From G963674665 sp964609625 (GTDB lineage Bacteria > Desulfobacterota > Desulfovibrionia > Desulfovibrionales > Desulfovibrionaceae), in contig CAZSRS010000005.1 in assembly GCA_964609625.1 (NCBI GenBank), positions 1 through 64,000 on the forward strand: DNA of 64,000 bases, given 5' to 3'. Every line of letters begins with the position of its first letter. Position 1 is the first letter of the stretch. The notes under the pieces are model-generated. The model saw only the letters and a program-made list of their open reading frames with translations. It made no database searches and was not told the DNA's origin. The position numbers were made by a program, and so were the translations under genes. This document shows positions 1 to 8,163 of the stretch, in pieces.

Positions 1-1
1 T

Positions 2-2059
2 CTATCCAGACAGCAGGAAAAGAATTTCATCATCCGCAAGGATCAGCAATACATCGAGCGGGTCAAGGAGTACATCAAGACGATTCAGGGCAAGGCCGCC
101 TCCCTGCGCAACGCCTACGATGAACCGGAAAGCAAGCGTGGCATGGAGCAGATCATGGAGGCCGTCAACAAATACGGCATGGCTTTCGACACCTATGTCG
201 AGCTGGATCTGGATTCGGATAAGATGGCCGTTATCTGGCGTGAGCTGACAGTGGAAGTCTACGACCTGGGGCGGGTGGTGCGTGAGGACATCGTGGATCC
301 CGCCCGTTCCCGCGCCGCAAACATGGAGAACACCAGCGAGGTGCTCAAATGGGTGGAAATCAGCGACAGCTTCAACATGGACGTCTCGCGCAGCTTCTTG
401 TCCCTGCGTATCGCCGCACTGTATTTCATCCTCAAGCGCAACGAAGTGGAATGGGCCGAATTTCAGAAGTGGTCCAGCGGATTGCTCGAGGGCATCCAGA
501 AATGGGCCGAGCTGGGGCGCGGGGACAACAGGATACAGGACGTGGCGCGCAAGTTCACCACGGCCATCAACAAGTACATCGAGGCGGGGCAACGTTACTA
601 CGACAACATTCAGAACCAGAAAAAGGCCGAGGAGCAGATGATCGAATCGGCCCGTGAACTGATGACTCTGGTCGGGGTCGCGAGCAACCAACAGGTCGCG
701 AACATGGACACGGCGATCGTCAATTCCAACCGTTTCATCGCCGTGGGTGCGCTGGTGTCGGCCCTGCTCGGCTTGCTCTTCGCGGTGCTCCTGACCCGCG
801 GCATCACCAGGCCCATCGGCAGGGTGGTGGAGCATGCCAGGCGTATGGCGGAAGGGGACTTGGAGCAGGACGTAGCCACTGACCGCAAGGATGAGGTCGG
901 CGACTTGCTCAGGGCCATGAGTGCGTTGCTTACCGCGGAAAAGAACGTTGTGGCCACGGTAAGCGGCCTGGCCAAGGGCGACCTGGAGCAGAACGTGAAC
1001 ATGCGTTCCTCCAAGGACACCCTGATGCAGGCCATCCTGGCCCTGACAGACGCCGAGCGCAAGGTGGCCCAGATCGCCGGGGAAATATCCCAGGGCAATC
1101 TGATCGTGGAGGCCCAGGCACGTTCGGAAAACGATGTGCTCATGATCTCGCTTCAGGAGATGATCGACAGGACCACGGATGTGGTCGGCAGCATCCAGGC
1201 CGGGGCCGAGGAAGTCTCCGCCGGCAGCGAGCAGATGTCTTCCACTGCCGAAAGTCTTTCCCAGGGTGCCACTGAGCAGGCTTCCAGCGTGGAGGAGAGT
1301 TCGGCCTCCATGGAGGAGATGGCGGCCTCCATCGCCCAGAACGCCGACAATGCCAAGCAGACAGAGGCCATCGCCCTGCGCGCCGCCGAGGACGCCCGCT
1401 CCTCGGGCCTGGCCGTGGCAGAGGCCGTGAAGGCGATGAAGGACATCGCCGAGAAAATATCCATCATTCAGGAAATAGCTAGGCAGACCGACCTGCTGGC
1501 CCTCAACGCGGCCATCGAGGCCGCTCGTGCCGGGGAACACGGCAAGGGCTTCGCCGTGGTCGCCTCGGAGGTGCGCAAGCTCGCCGAACGCAGCCAGGAA
1601 GCGGCCGAGGAGATCACCGAGCTGTCGGCCAAGTCCACGGAAGTGGCGGAGCGAGCCGGTGGAATGTTGGCCAAGCTCGTGCCGGACATCCAGAAGACTT
1701 CCGAGCTGGTTCAGGAGATCAGCGCCTCCAGCATCGAGCAGTCCGCCGGCGCCAGCCAAGTCAACCAGGCGTTGCAGCAGCTCGACAGCGTGGTCCAGCA
1801 GAACTCCGCGGCTTCCGAGGAGATGTCCTCCACTGCCGAGGAACTCGCGGCCCAGGCCCAGCAGCTGCAAAACACCATCAGCTTTTTCCAGATCAAGAGA
1901 AATGCCAAGGTGCGGGACAGTGAGGTCAAGGTCAGCAAGCCAGCCAAGAGCAAACTGCTGCCGGCTGGAAAGTCTGCCAAGGAACAGAAGAAGCTGCGCC
2001 TCGACCTCGGCAGGGAAGCCTTGCCCGACTCCACGGATAGCGACTTCGAACGGTTCTGA
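2..2059 (+). CDS. methyl-accepting chemotaxis protein, 5' end cut by window edge
   Basis: Transmembrane chemoreceptor that passes ligand binding to CheW/CheA. The frame is open from base 2, so the gene enters from the left; 685 residues are visible. The visible start is a helical sensory region, followed by a membrane segment near bases 738-797 and HAMP. HAMP-like repeats follow (GDLEQDV, then GDLEQNV). The long MA signalling helix carries the conserved hairpin tip LLALNAAIEAARAGEHGKGF (about bases 1494-1553). Glutamate/glutamine-rich pairs such as EQASSVEESSASMEEM look like methylation sites, although no cheR or cheB lies in this cluster. The Lys-rich tail lacks the C-terminal pentapeptide that tethers CheR in enteric receptors. 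CheW starts 26 bases after the stop, so this receptor probably feeds the CheA encoded downstream. The ligand cannot be told. Confidence 0.93.
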   Translation, partial: LSRQQEKNFIIRKDQQYIERVKEYIKTIQGKAASLRNAYDEPESKRGMEQIMEAVNKYGMAFDTYVELDLDSDKMAVIWRELTVEVYDLGRVVREDIVDPARSRAANMENTSEVLKWVEISDSFNMDVSRSFLSLRIAALYFILKRNEVEWAEFQKWSSGLLEGIQKWAELGRGDNRIQDVARKFTTAINKYIEAGQRYYDNIQNQKKAEEQMIESARELMTLVGVASNQQVANMDTAIVNSNRFIAVGALVSALLGLLFAVLLTRGITRPIGRVVEHARRMAEGDLEQDVATDRKDEVGDLLRAMSALLTAEKNVVATVSGLAKGDLEQNVNMRSSKDTLMQAILALTDAERKVAQIAGEISQGNLIVEAQARSENDVLMISLQEMIDRTTDVVGSIQAGAEEVSAGSEQMSSTAESLSQGATEQASSVEESSASMEEMAASIAQNADNAKQTEAIALRAAEDARSSGLAVAEAVKAMKDIAEKISIIQEIARQTDLLALNAAIEAARAGEHGKGFAVVASEVRKLAERSQEAAEEITELSAKSTEVAERAGGMLAKLVPDIQKTSELVQEISASSIEQSAGASQVNQALQQLDSVVQQNSAASEEMSSTAEELAAQAQQLQNTISFFQIKRNAKVRDSEVKVSKPAKSKLLPAGKSAKEQKKLRLDLGREALPDSTDSDFERF

Positions 2060-2085
2060 GTCATGGGAAGTCACAGGAGAACGAC

Positions 2086-2643
2086 ATGAGCGGAGCGACC
2101 GACAAATACCTGACCTTCACTCTGGACGAGGAGTTTTTCGCCCTGGACATCACATCCGTGCGGGAGGTCCAGGATTTCACCGAGATCACACGCATTCCCG
2201 AGGCGCAGGACTACATGCGCGGCGTGGTGAACCTGCGTGGCAGCGCCGTGCCTGTCCTGGATATCAAACTCAAGTTCGGCATGCAGCGCACCGAGCAGAC
2301 CATCAATACCAGGATCATCATCATGACCATGGAGCGCGCCGGCAACGAACAACTTGTCGGTGTGCTCGCGGACTCGGTGAAAGAGGTCCTGGAGATCGAT
2401 GCCAAGGATATCGCGCCCCCTCCGAGAATGGGCGCCACGGTCCACGTGGATTATATCCTGGGTGTCGCCAGGAAAGACAACCGCTTCATCCTGATCCTGG
2501 ATCTGATCAAGGTCCTGGGCAGGGAGGAGTTTCACGGTCCCGACGGCAACGGCGCCATTGCCGCAACGGCTCGAAGGATTCCGGCGGCTGGTGCCACGGA
2601 GGAATCCCCGGATCAGTTGGAAACACGAGGAGAACAAGTATGA
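2086..2643 (+). CDS. cheW: chemotaxis coupling protein CheW
   Basis: Adaptor linking the receptor to CheA. The 185-residue protein has the CheW fold from the N-terminus: YLTFTLDEEFFALDI, then IPEAQDYMRGVVNLRG and PVLDIKLKFGM, all hallmark segments. It ends in a short, less conserved tail rich in Ala and Pro. A good ribosome site (AGGAG) lies 7 bases before the ATG. Its TGA overlaps the ATG of the STAS gene (ATGA), so the two are translationally coupled. It is one of six genes transcribed together on this strand. Confidence 0.95.
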   Translation: MSGATDKYLTFTLDEEFFALDITSVREVQDFTEITRIPEAQDYMRGVVNLRGSAVPVLDIKLKFGMQRTEQTINTRIIIMTMERAGNEQLVGVLADSVKEVLEIDAKDIAPPPRMGATVHVDYILGVARKDNRFILILDLIKVLGREEFHGPDGNGAIAATARRIPAAGATEESPDQLETRGEQV

Positions 2644-2951
2644 ACATCATACTGGAAGGGGACTGCACCGTGCAGCGCAGTGCGGAAATACTGCAGCAGC
2701 TGCGCCGGGCCTTGATCGAGGCCCAAGACGTGCTGACCCTGAGCTTCGCGCGGGTGGAAGATGCCGATCTTTCCTTTTTCCAGCTGTTGGAAGCCACACG
2801 GCGCTCCTGCGAGGCCGCGGGCAAGAAACTGGTGTTGCAAGCGGACTTTCCCCAGCGTCTGGGAGCTTACGCCCGGCGCACGGGTTTTGATGAACTCCTT
2901 GGCGCGATTGGAAATGCCCATTCCACCTCCTTGCAGGAGAAGGCATCATGA
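2640..2951 (+). CDS. STAS-domain protein of the chemosensory cluster
   Basis: Small (103-residue) single-domain STAS protein of the anti-sigma-antagonist/MlaB type. The pattern VLTLSFARVEDADLSFFQLL keeps the serine in the position that is phosphorylated in SpoIIAA-like proteins. Start and stop codons overlap cheW and cheY by four bases each, so it is an integral part of the che operon. STAS proteins in chemosensory operons are known but their role is poorly defined; it may bind a kinase-like partner or act as an accessory switch. No RsbW-type kinase is adjacent here; one is present at 62.6-63.0 kb. Function beyond the fold is inference. Confidence 0.85.
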   Translation: MNIILEGDCTVQRSAEILQQLRRALIEAQDVLTLSFARVEDADLSFFQLLEATRRSCEAAGKKLVLQADFPQRLGAYARRTGFDELLGAIGNAHSTSLQEKAS

Positions 2952-3313
2952 GCGGCGGGTGCATCATGACCGTGGACGATTCCGCCAGTGTCAGGCAAAT
3001 GGTCTCCTTCACCCTCAGGAACGCGGGCTACACTGTGGTGGAGGCCCAGGACGGCAAGGATGCCCTGGGCAAGTTGCATTCAGGCGTGGGCATGATCATC
3101 ACCGACCTGAACATGCCACGCATGGACGGCATCGATCTGATCAAAGCTGTGCGCGGCGGCGCCGGGAACAAGTTCATGCCCATCGTCATGCTCACCACCG
3201 AGTCCCAGGCCACGAAGAAAGCCGAAGGCAAGGCAGCCGGGGCCACCGGATGGGTCGTCAAGCCTTTCAAACCCGAGCAGCTGCTCGCCGTGGTCAAGAA
3301 AGTGTATAAATAG
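2948..3313 (+). CDS. cheY: CheY-like single-domain response regulator
   Basis: Receiver-only protein of 121 residues, phosphorylated by CheA. The acidic pair D10-D11, the phospho-acceptor D53 (in IITDLNMP), T83-T84 and K105 (in VVKPF) are all present. It has no output domain, so it acts by binding a partner such as a motor switch or another regulator. The ATG overlaps the STAS stop. A second in-frame ATG at codon 7 is possible, but the first has the better spaced AGGAG. CheA follows after 8 bases. Confidence 0.93.
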   Translation: MSGGCIMTVDDSASVRQMVSFTLRNAGYTVVEAQDGKDALGKLHSGVGMIITDLNMPRMDGIDLIKAVRGGAGNKFMPIVMLTTESQATKKAEGKAAGATGWVVKPFKPEQLLAVVKKVYK

Positions 3314-3321
3314 GGGGAGCC

Positions 3322-5391
3322 ATGAGTGTTCTGGACGAGGTTAACCAGGCCTATCTGGACGAAGCACGGGAAATGCTCGCCGACCTCGAGGAAGGTCTTC
3401 TGGAGATCGAAACGGATCCCGACAACAAGGATTGTCTGGCCCGGGTTTTCCGCGCCATGCACACCATCAAGGGCTCGGGATCCATGTTCGGATTCGACGA
3501 GATCGCCCGATTCACCCACGACGTGGAAACCGTTCTCGATCGAGTGCGCAACGGCGACATACCGGTCACCAAGGAACTTCTGACGCTCACGCTCCAGGCC
3601 AAGGACCACATCCACTACTTGCTCCAGGAACCACCAGCGGGTTCGCCCGAGGCGCGAGTCAGGTCTGATGCGTTGCTGGAACGATTCCGGAGCTATCTGG
3701 AGCCCGGCGGCGTCAAGGCCCAGGAACACCAAGAACCTCTCCAGGAACAGGCGTCCGAGGCCCCGCCCCCCCTGGGAACCTACTGGATCCGGTACCGCCC
3801 GGCTCCCGACACCTTTCTCAGTGGCACCAAACCCTTGGCCCTTGTGGAAGAGCTGTTGGAACTGGGGCGGGGTTTGGACATCTACCACCCCGAAGACATC
3901 CCCCCCTTGGAGAGTTATGAGCACGAAAAGACCTATGCCTGGTGGGATGTCCTGCTGATCACGGCCCAGGATGAAAACGCCATTCGCGACGTGTTCATCT
4001 TCGTGGAGGACGAAGGAGGCCTGGAGATCCGACAACTTGGAAAAAGCGGTGTTCGTGATTCCGATCTGGAGGACATGGCCGAATTGATCCGCGGCCATCC
4101 CCAGGAGGCTTCGGCCACAATTTTCACCTCGCTGCAGCAGGCCTTCGAGGCCTGCACCGCACTACGGAAAAAGACACCAATCCCGCAACCCAGATCCACG
4201 CCCCGCAAACCCGTTGACGCCAAGACGGCCAGTATCCGTGTGGATGCCAACCGCCTGGACAACCTGGTGAACATGGTCGGCGAGATGGTCATACTCCAGG
4301 CCAGGCTCTCCATAGCGGCCAAGAGCATACGCAACTCACTGGTCTCGCAGATCGCCGAGGACATGGAACGGCTCACGGTGCAGATGCGCGAAAACGCCTT
4401 GGGCATGCGCATGTTGCCCATCGGCACGGTCTTCGGCTCCATGCGGCGCATGGTTCGCGATGTGGCCGACTCCTTGGGCAAGGAGATGGAATTCGTCACC
4501 GAGGGTGGAGACACCGAACTGGACAAGACCGTCATCGACCAGCTCAAGGACCCCCTGATGCACATCCTGCGCAACGCACTGGATCATGGCCTGGAGTCTC
4601 CCCAAGATCGCGAGAAGGTCGGAAAATCCCGGGTAGGAACCGTGCTCCTGCGTGCGGAGCACTCCAGAGGCGATGTACTCATTGAAATCATGGACAACGG
4701 CAGGGGCATCGACATCGAGGTACTCAGGCAGAAGGCAGTGGAAAAGGGGTTGCTTTCGCCCGACACGGTCCTGGAGAAGAAGGAGGGCCTGAACCTGCTC
4801 TTCCTGCCGGGATTCTCCACGGCCAAGGAGGTCACCGGACTATCCGGGCGCGGCGTGGGCATGGACGTGGTCAAGCGCTCCATCGACGCCATTCGCGGCA
4901 GCGTGGACATTGAAAGCACTCCTGGCGAGGGCACCAAGATTTCCATCCGTCTCCCGTTGACCTTGGCCATCATCGACGGTCTCAATGTCCTGGTGGGACG
5001 CGAATCCTACATTCTCCCCCTGGTTCACGTCGAATCCTGCCAGGAGCGGTTTCTTCAGGAAGCGCCCCCCTTGGTGAACACCATCCACTACATGGAGAAT
5101 ATGATCCCCTGCGTGAGTTTGCGCCGGCTTCTGCATACTCCCGGGGAGCAGCCCGTTTACGAGCGGATCGTCGTGGTCAACGTGGACGACGCACTGGTGG
5201 GGCTGGCGGTGGACAGCGTCATCGGCCGGCAGCAAGCGGTGATCAAGAGTCTGAGTGAAATGTACGATGACGTCGACTTCATCTCGGGCACCACGGTCAA
5301 CGGCCACGGCAGCATTTCGCTCATCCTGGATGTGCCTCAGGTGGTCCGGCGGGCGGTTCGCAGCAGCGAACAACAGCACGGGACGACCTGA
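3322..5391 (+). CDS. cheA: chemotaxis histidine kinase CheA
   Basis: Central kinase of the cluster, 689 residues. The N-terminal Hpt domain (about 1-105) carries the phosphorylated His47 in MHTIKGSGS. A long intervening region (about 130-285, beginning TYWIRYRPAPDTF) stands where the CheY/CheB-binding P2 domain normally is and is not a standard P2 to my eye. Dimerisation helices follow (VDANRLDNLVNMVGEM), then the HATPase domain with N box HILRNALDHGLE, G1 box DNGRGID and G2 region SGRGVGMDVV. The C-terminal CheW-like regulatory domain (about 540-680) binds CheW and receptor. All catalytic motifs look intact. A strong GGGGGAG site precedes the ATG. Confidence 0.95.
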   Translation: MSVLDEVNQAYLDEAREMLADLEEGLLEIETDPDNKDCLARVFRAMHTIKGSGSMFGFDEIARFTHDVETVLDRVRNGDIPVTKELLTLTLQAKDHIHYLLQEPPAGSPEARVRSDALLERFRSYLEPGGVKAQEHQEPLQEQASEAPPPLGTYWIRYRPAPDTFLSGTKPLALVEELLELGRGLDIYHPEDIPPLESYEHEKTYAWWDVLLITAQDENAIRDVFIFVEDEGGLEIRQLGKSGVRDSDLEDMAELIRGHPQEASATIFTSLQQAFEACTALRKKTPIPQPRSTPRKPVDAKTASIRVDANRLDNLVNMVGEMVILQARLSIAAKSIRNSLVSQIAEDMERLTVQMRENALGMRMLPIGTVFGSMRRMVRDVADSLGKEMEFVTEGGDTELDKTVIDQLKDPLMHILRNALDHGLESPQDREKVGKSRVGTVLLRAEHSRGDVLIEIMDNGRGIDIEVLRQKAVEKGLLSPDTVLEKKEGLNLLFLPGFSTAKEVTGLSGRGVGMDVVKRSIDAIRGSVDIESTPGEGTKISIRLPLTLAIIDGLNVLVGRESYILPLVHVESCQERFLQEAPPLVNTIHYMENMIPCVSLRRLLHTPGEQPVYERIVVVNVDDALVGLAVDSVIGRQQAVIKSLSEMYDDVDFISGTTVNGHGSISLILDVPQVVRRAVRSSEQQHGTT

Positions 5392-5405
5392 AAGGAGGTC
5401 TTGCC

Positions 5406-6458
5406 ATGCATGGCGCAACCCTACTCCCCAGCATCAGGAAACACATCCTGGTGGTGGATGACTCCAAATCGTTCAGACATTTCATTGCCGGGTTGCTGCA
5501 GGAGAAAGGGTATCGGGTAACCCAGGCCAGCAGCGGATACGCCGCCATCGCGTTGTTGCAGAACCTGCGTTTCGATTTGGTGGTCAGCGACGTGATCATG
5601 GAGGACGGAGACGGCCTCGAGCTGCGCGACAAGATGCTCAACGATAATCGGTTGGCCATGGTTCCCTTCATCGCCATGACCACCAACCGCAGGCACGATG
5701 GACCCCAGGCCTTCGAAGGCCGGGGCATAGCAGGTTATTTGATCAAACCGTTCCTGCCGGGACAGCTGCTGATCATGGTCAAGAGACTGCTGGCCAGCTA
5801 CGACGAACTCATGCGGCAAAACTTGGAGAAGATCGAGCTGGAGCGGAACCTGCTCTTTGGCGCCATCTCCAGTTTGGCCCGGGCGCTCAACGCCCGTGAC
5901 GGTTACACCAAGTCGCACTCGGACGCCGTGGGCAAGCTTGCGGTTCGCATCAGCCGCCGCTTGGGACTCACCAACCAGGACAACGAGAATATCCATCTGG
6001 CCGGACAGTTGCATGACTTGGGCAAGATCGGCATTCCCGATGCCATCTTGCAGAAACCCGGCAAGCTCACTGTCCCGGAATACGAGATCATCAAGACCCA
6101 TTCCATGGTGGGCGCGGATATAATCGCCCCCATCCCGGGCATGGGACAGGTGGCCAAGGCCATCCGCCACCATCATGAACATTACGACGGCACGGGATAC
6201 CCGGATGGTCTCGCCGGCGAGAGCATTCCGCTTTGGGCCAGAATCCTGGCCGTGGCCGACACCTTTGATTCCCTGACCAGCGACCGCCCCTATCGCAGGG
6301 GATTCCCCGATTCCCAGGCCTACGAGATCATCAAGGAGGTCACTGGCACCCAGCTCTGCCCGGAGTGTGTGGAGGCTTTCCTGGACACGGCGCCCCAGGA
6401 ATCAGGGGCGCGCACACCATACGTGCTGCGCGAGGAACAGCCGCGGAAGCAATCGTGA
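5406..6458 (+). CDS. response regulator with HD-GYP c-di-GMP phosphodiesterase domain
   Basis: RpfG-type protein of 350 residues. A receiver domain (about 13-130) has D62 and K114. A linker leads to an HD-GYP domain with H171, the metal-binding H203-D204 (in LHDLGKIGIPD) and the signature HHEHYDGTGYP at 256-266. HD-GYP domains with this motif hydrolyse cyclic di-GMP, so phosphorylation by CheA probably tunes c-di-GMP levels. It sits 14 bases behind cheA with a near-perfect AAAGGAGG site and is the last gene of the cluster. That makes it the likely output of the pathway, in place of or in addition to flagellar control. Confidence 0.92.
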   Translation: MHGATLLPSIRKHILVVDDSKSFRHFIAGLLQEKGYRVTQASSGYAAIALLQNLRFDLVVSDVIMEDGDGLELRDKMLNDNRLAMVPFIAMTTNRRHDGPQAFEGRGIAGYLIKPFLPGQLLIMVKRLLASYDELMRQNLEKIELERNLLFGAISSLARALNARDGYTKSHSDAVGKLAVRISRRLGLTNQDNENIHLAGQLHDLGKIGIPDAILQKPGKLTVPEYEIIKTHSMVGADIIAPIPGMGQVAKAIRHHHEHYDGTGYPDGLAGESIPLWARILAVADTFDSLTSDRPYRRGFPDSQAYEIIKEVTGTQLCPECVEAFLDTAPQESGARTPYVLREEQPRKQS

Positions 6459-6512
6459 TCAAGGGCGAGGACACCGCGCGCCACCCCTTGGCACGGGATA
6501 CCGACGGTACAC

Positions 6513-6540
6513 AGGCCGTGGGATCCACAGGCCTTGTTCA
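6513..6540 (+). terminator. hairpin at the end of the chemosensory operon
   Basis: AGGCCGTGG (6513-6521) pairs with CCAC-A-GGCCT (6525-6534), leaving one bulged A and a 3-base loop, followed by TGTT. It lies in the 79-base gap between the convergent HD-GYP and cimA genes. The T-run is weak, so termination efficiency is uncertain. Confidence 0.5.
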
Positions 6541-8163
6541 GCACTCCTCGTCAGTGGAGCAGCGGCGCTCCTGCTCGTCGCGGTAGAGCTTGTAGGTGAT
6601 GGAATCCACCAGGGCTTGCCAGCTGGCCTCGATGATGTTGTAGGAGACGCCCACGGTGACCCAGTGGGCCTTGCTGTCGCCGGACTCGATGAGTACGCGC
6701 ACGCCAGAGGCCGTGCCGCCCTCGCCGTCAAAGGAAGGGCTGAGCACCCGGACCTTGAAGTCCAGCAGCCGCATTTCGTCGAGCCTGGGATAGAAGGGGC
6801 GCAGGGCCTTGCGGATGGCGTTGTCCATGGCGTTCACCGGACCTTTGCCCATGGCCGCCGTGTGTTCGATCATGCCCTCCACCTCCACCTTCACGGTTGC
6901 TTCAGAAAGGGGCGGGGCTGTGTCCGAGGCCTTGGTGTCGAGCACCCGGAATTGCAGGAGCTTGAAGAACTCGCGTGCCCCGCGCTGGGCGATCTTGCGG
7001 AAGAGCAACAGTTCCACCGAGGCTTCCGCCGCGGCGTAGTCGTAGCCCATGCCGGAGCGTTTTTTCAACTCCGAGAGCAGGCCGTGCACCACGGGCTCGT
7101 CCTTGTCCATGTGCAGGTTGAAGCGCCTGGCCAGGTTGACGATGTTGGCCCGGCCCGAGAGTTCGGTGAGCAGCACGCGTTGGCGATTGCCCACGGCTTC
7201 GGGGTCGATGTGCTCGTAGAGCTGGGAGTCGCGGCTCACGGCGCTGACGTGCATGCCCCCCTTGTGGGCGAAGGCCGAACGCCCCACAAAGGGTTGCCTG
7301 TTGAACAGGCGGACGTTGGCCACCTCGGAGATGTATGCCGCGGCATGGGTCAGCAGTTGCAGGTTCCCCGGTGGGAGGCAGTGGAATTCGCCGTCCGACT
7401 TGAGTTCGAGAACGGGGATGATGGAGCAGAGGTTGGCGTTGCCACAGCGCTCCCCGTATCCGTTGATGGTCCCTTGGATGTGTGTCGCGCCGAGGCGCAC
7501 GGCCTCCAGTGAGTTGGCCACGGCCAGTTCGCAGTCGTTGTGCGCGTGCATGCCCAGACGGGCTTGTGGCAGCCGTTGCCGGACTTGCTGGATGATCTCC
7601 CGGACTTCGTAAGGCATGGTGCCACCGTTGGTGTCGCAGAGAACCAGGACGTCGGCACCTCCCAGATGTGCCTTTTCGATGGCGGTCAGGGCGTATTCCG
7701 GGTTGGCCTTGAAGCCGTCGAAGAAGTGCTCGGCGTCGAAGACGAGTTCCTCGCAATGTCCCTTGAGAAAGGCCATGGTGTCGTGGATCAGCTCGAGGTT
7801 GCGCTCTAGTTCCACGCGCAGGGCGTGCCTGGCGTGGAGATCCCAGGTCTTGCCGAAGATGGTGAACACGGGGGCGCCGGACTGGATCACGGCCTGGAGT
7901 CCCAGGTCCTTTTCCACGGTGCTCTTTGGGTGATGGGTACTGCCGAAGGCTGCGACGCGGGCATGCTTCAGGGAATAGTTCTGGATTTCCTTGAAAAAGG
8001 CCGCATCAGTGGTGTTGGAGCCGGGGAATCCGCCCTCGATGTAATGGACGCCCAGTTCGTCCAATTTTTTGGCGATCTTGATCTTGTCGTCGAGGTTGAG
8101 GTTGATGTCCTCGGCCTGGGCTCCGTCGCGCAGCGTGGTGTCGTATACGTGTATCTGTTTCAT
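6538..8163 (-). CDS. cimA: (R)-citramalate synthase
   Basis: Condenses pyruvate and acetyl-CoA to (R)-citramalate, the first step of the threonine-independent isoleucine route. The 541-residue protein has the HMGL-like TIM barrel opening with IHVYDTTLRDGAQAEDIN (metal and substrate residues), then LCDTNGGTMP and GMHAHNDCELAVANS (metal-binding HxH). A LeuA dimerisation/allosteric domain follows from about residue 390, ending in a Cys-containing tail. The TLRDG...INLN start distinguishes the CimA branch from LeuA. The ATG overlaps the lysC stop (ATGA). Being downstream of lysC places two branched-chain/aspartate-family entry enzymes under one promoter. Confidence 0.92.
   Translation of the reverse strand: MKQIHVYDTTLRDGAQAEDINLNLDDKIKIAKKLDELGVHYIEGGFPGSNTTDAAFFKEIQNYSLKHARVAAFGSTHHPKSTVEKDLGLQAVIQSGAPVFTIFGKTWDLHARHALRVELERNLELIHDTMAFLKGHCEELVFDAEHFFDGFKANPEYALTAIEKAHLGGADVLVLCDTNGGTMPYEVREIIQQVRQRLPQARLGMHAHNDCELAVANSLEAVRLGATHIQGTINGYGERCGNANLCSIIPVLELKSDGEFHCLPPGNLQLLTHAAAYISEVANVRLFNRQPFVGRSAFAHKGGMHVSAVSRDSQLYEHIDPEAVGNRQRVLLTELSGRANIVNLARRFNLHMDKDEPVVHGLLSELKKRSGMGYDYAAAEASVELLLFRKIAQRGAREFFKLLQFRVLDTKASDTAPPLSEATVKVEVEGMIEHTAAMGKGPVNAMDNAIRKALRPFYPRLDEMRLLDFKVRVLSPSFDGEGGTASGVRVLIESGDSKAHWVTVGVSYNIIEASWQALVDSITYKLYRDEQERRCSTDEEC

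Noticed and set aside
2..2074. 690-codon open frame antisense to the chemoreceptor gene
   Set aside because: Composition is a mirror of the MCP codons (His/Gly/Leu-rich), with no domain; the + strand MCP is unambiguous. The same holds for other long antisense frames in this GC-rich window, for example 46205-48247, 48599-50263 and 55122-56675.
1527..2639. Upstream extension of the STAS gene overlapping MCP and cheW
   Set aside because: The frame is open, but the extension is an Arg/Ser/Pro-rich shadow of the MCP and CheW codons; the real start is the ATGA overlap at 2640.
8160..8163. Frameshift or sequencing error at the lysC-cimA junction
   Set aside because: The four-base ATGA overlap is ordinary translational coupling; both proteins are full length.
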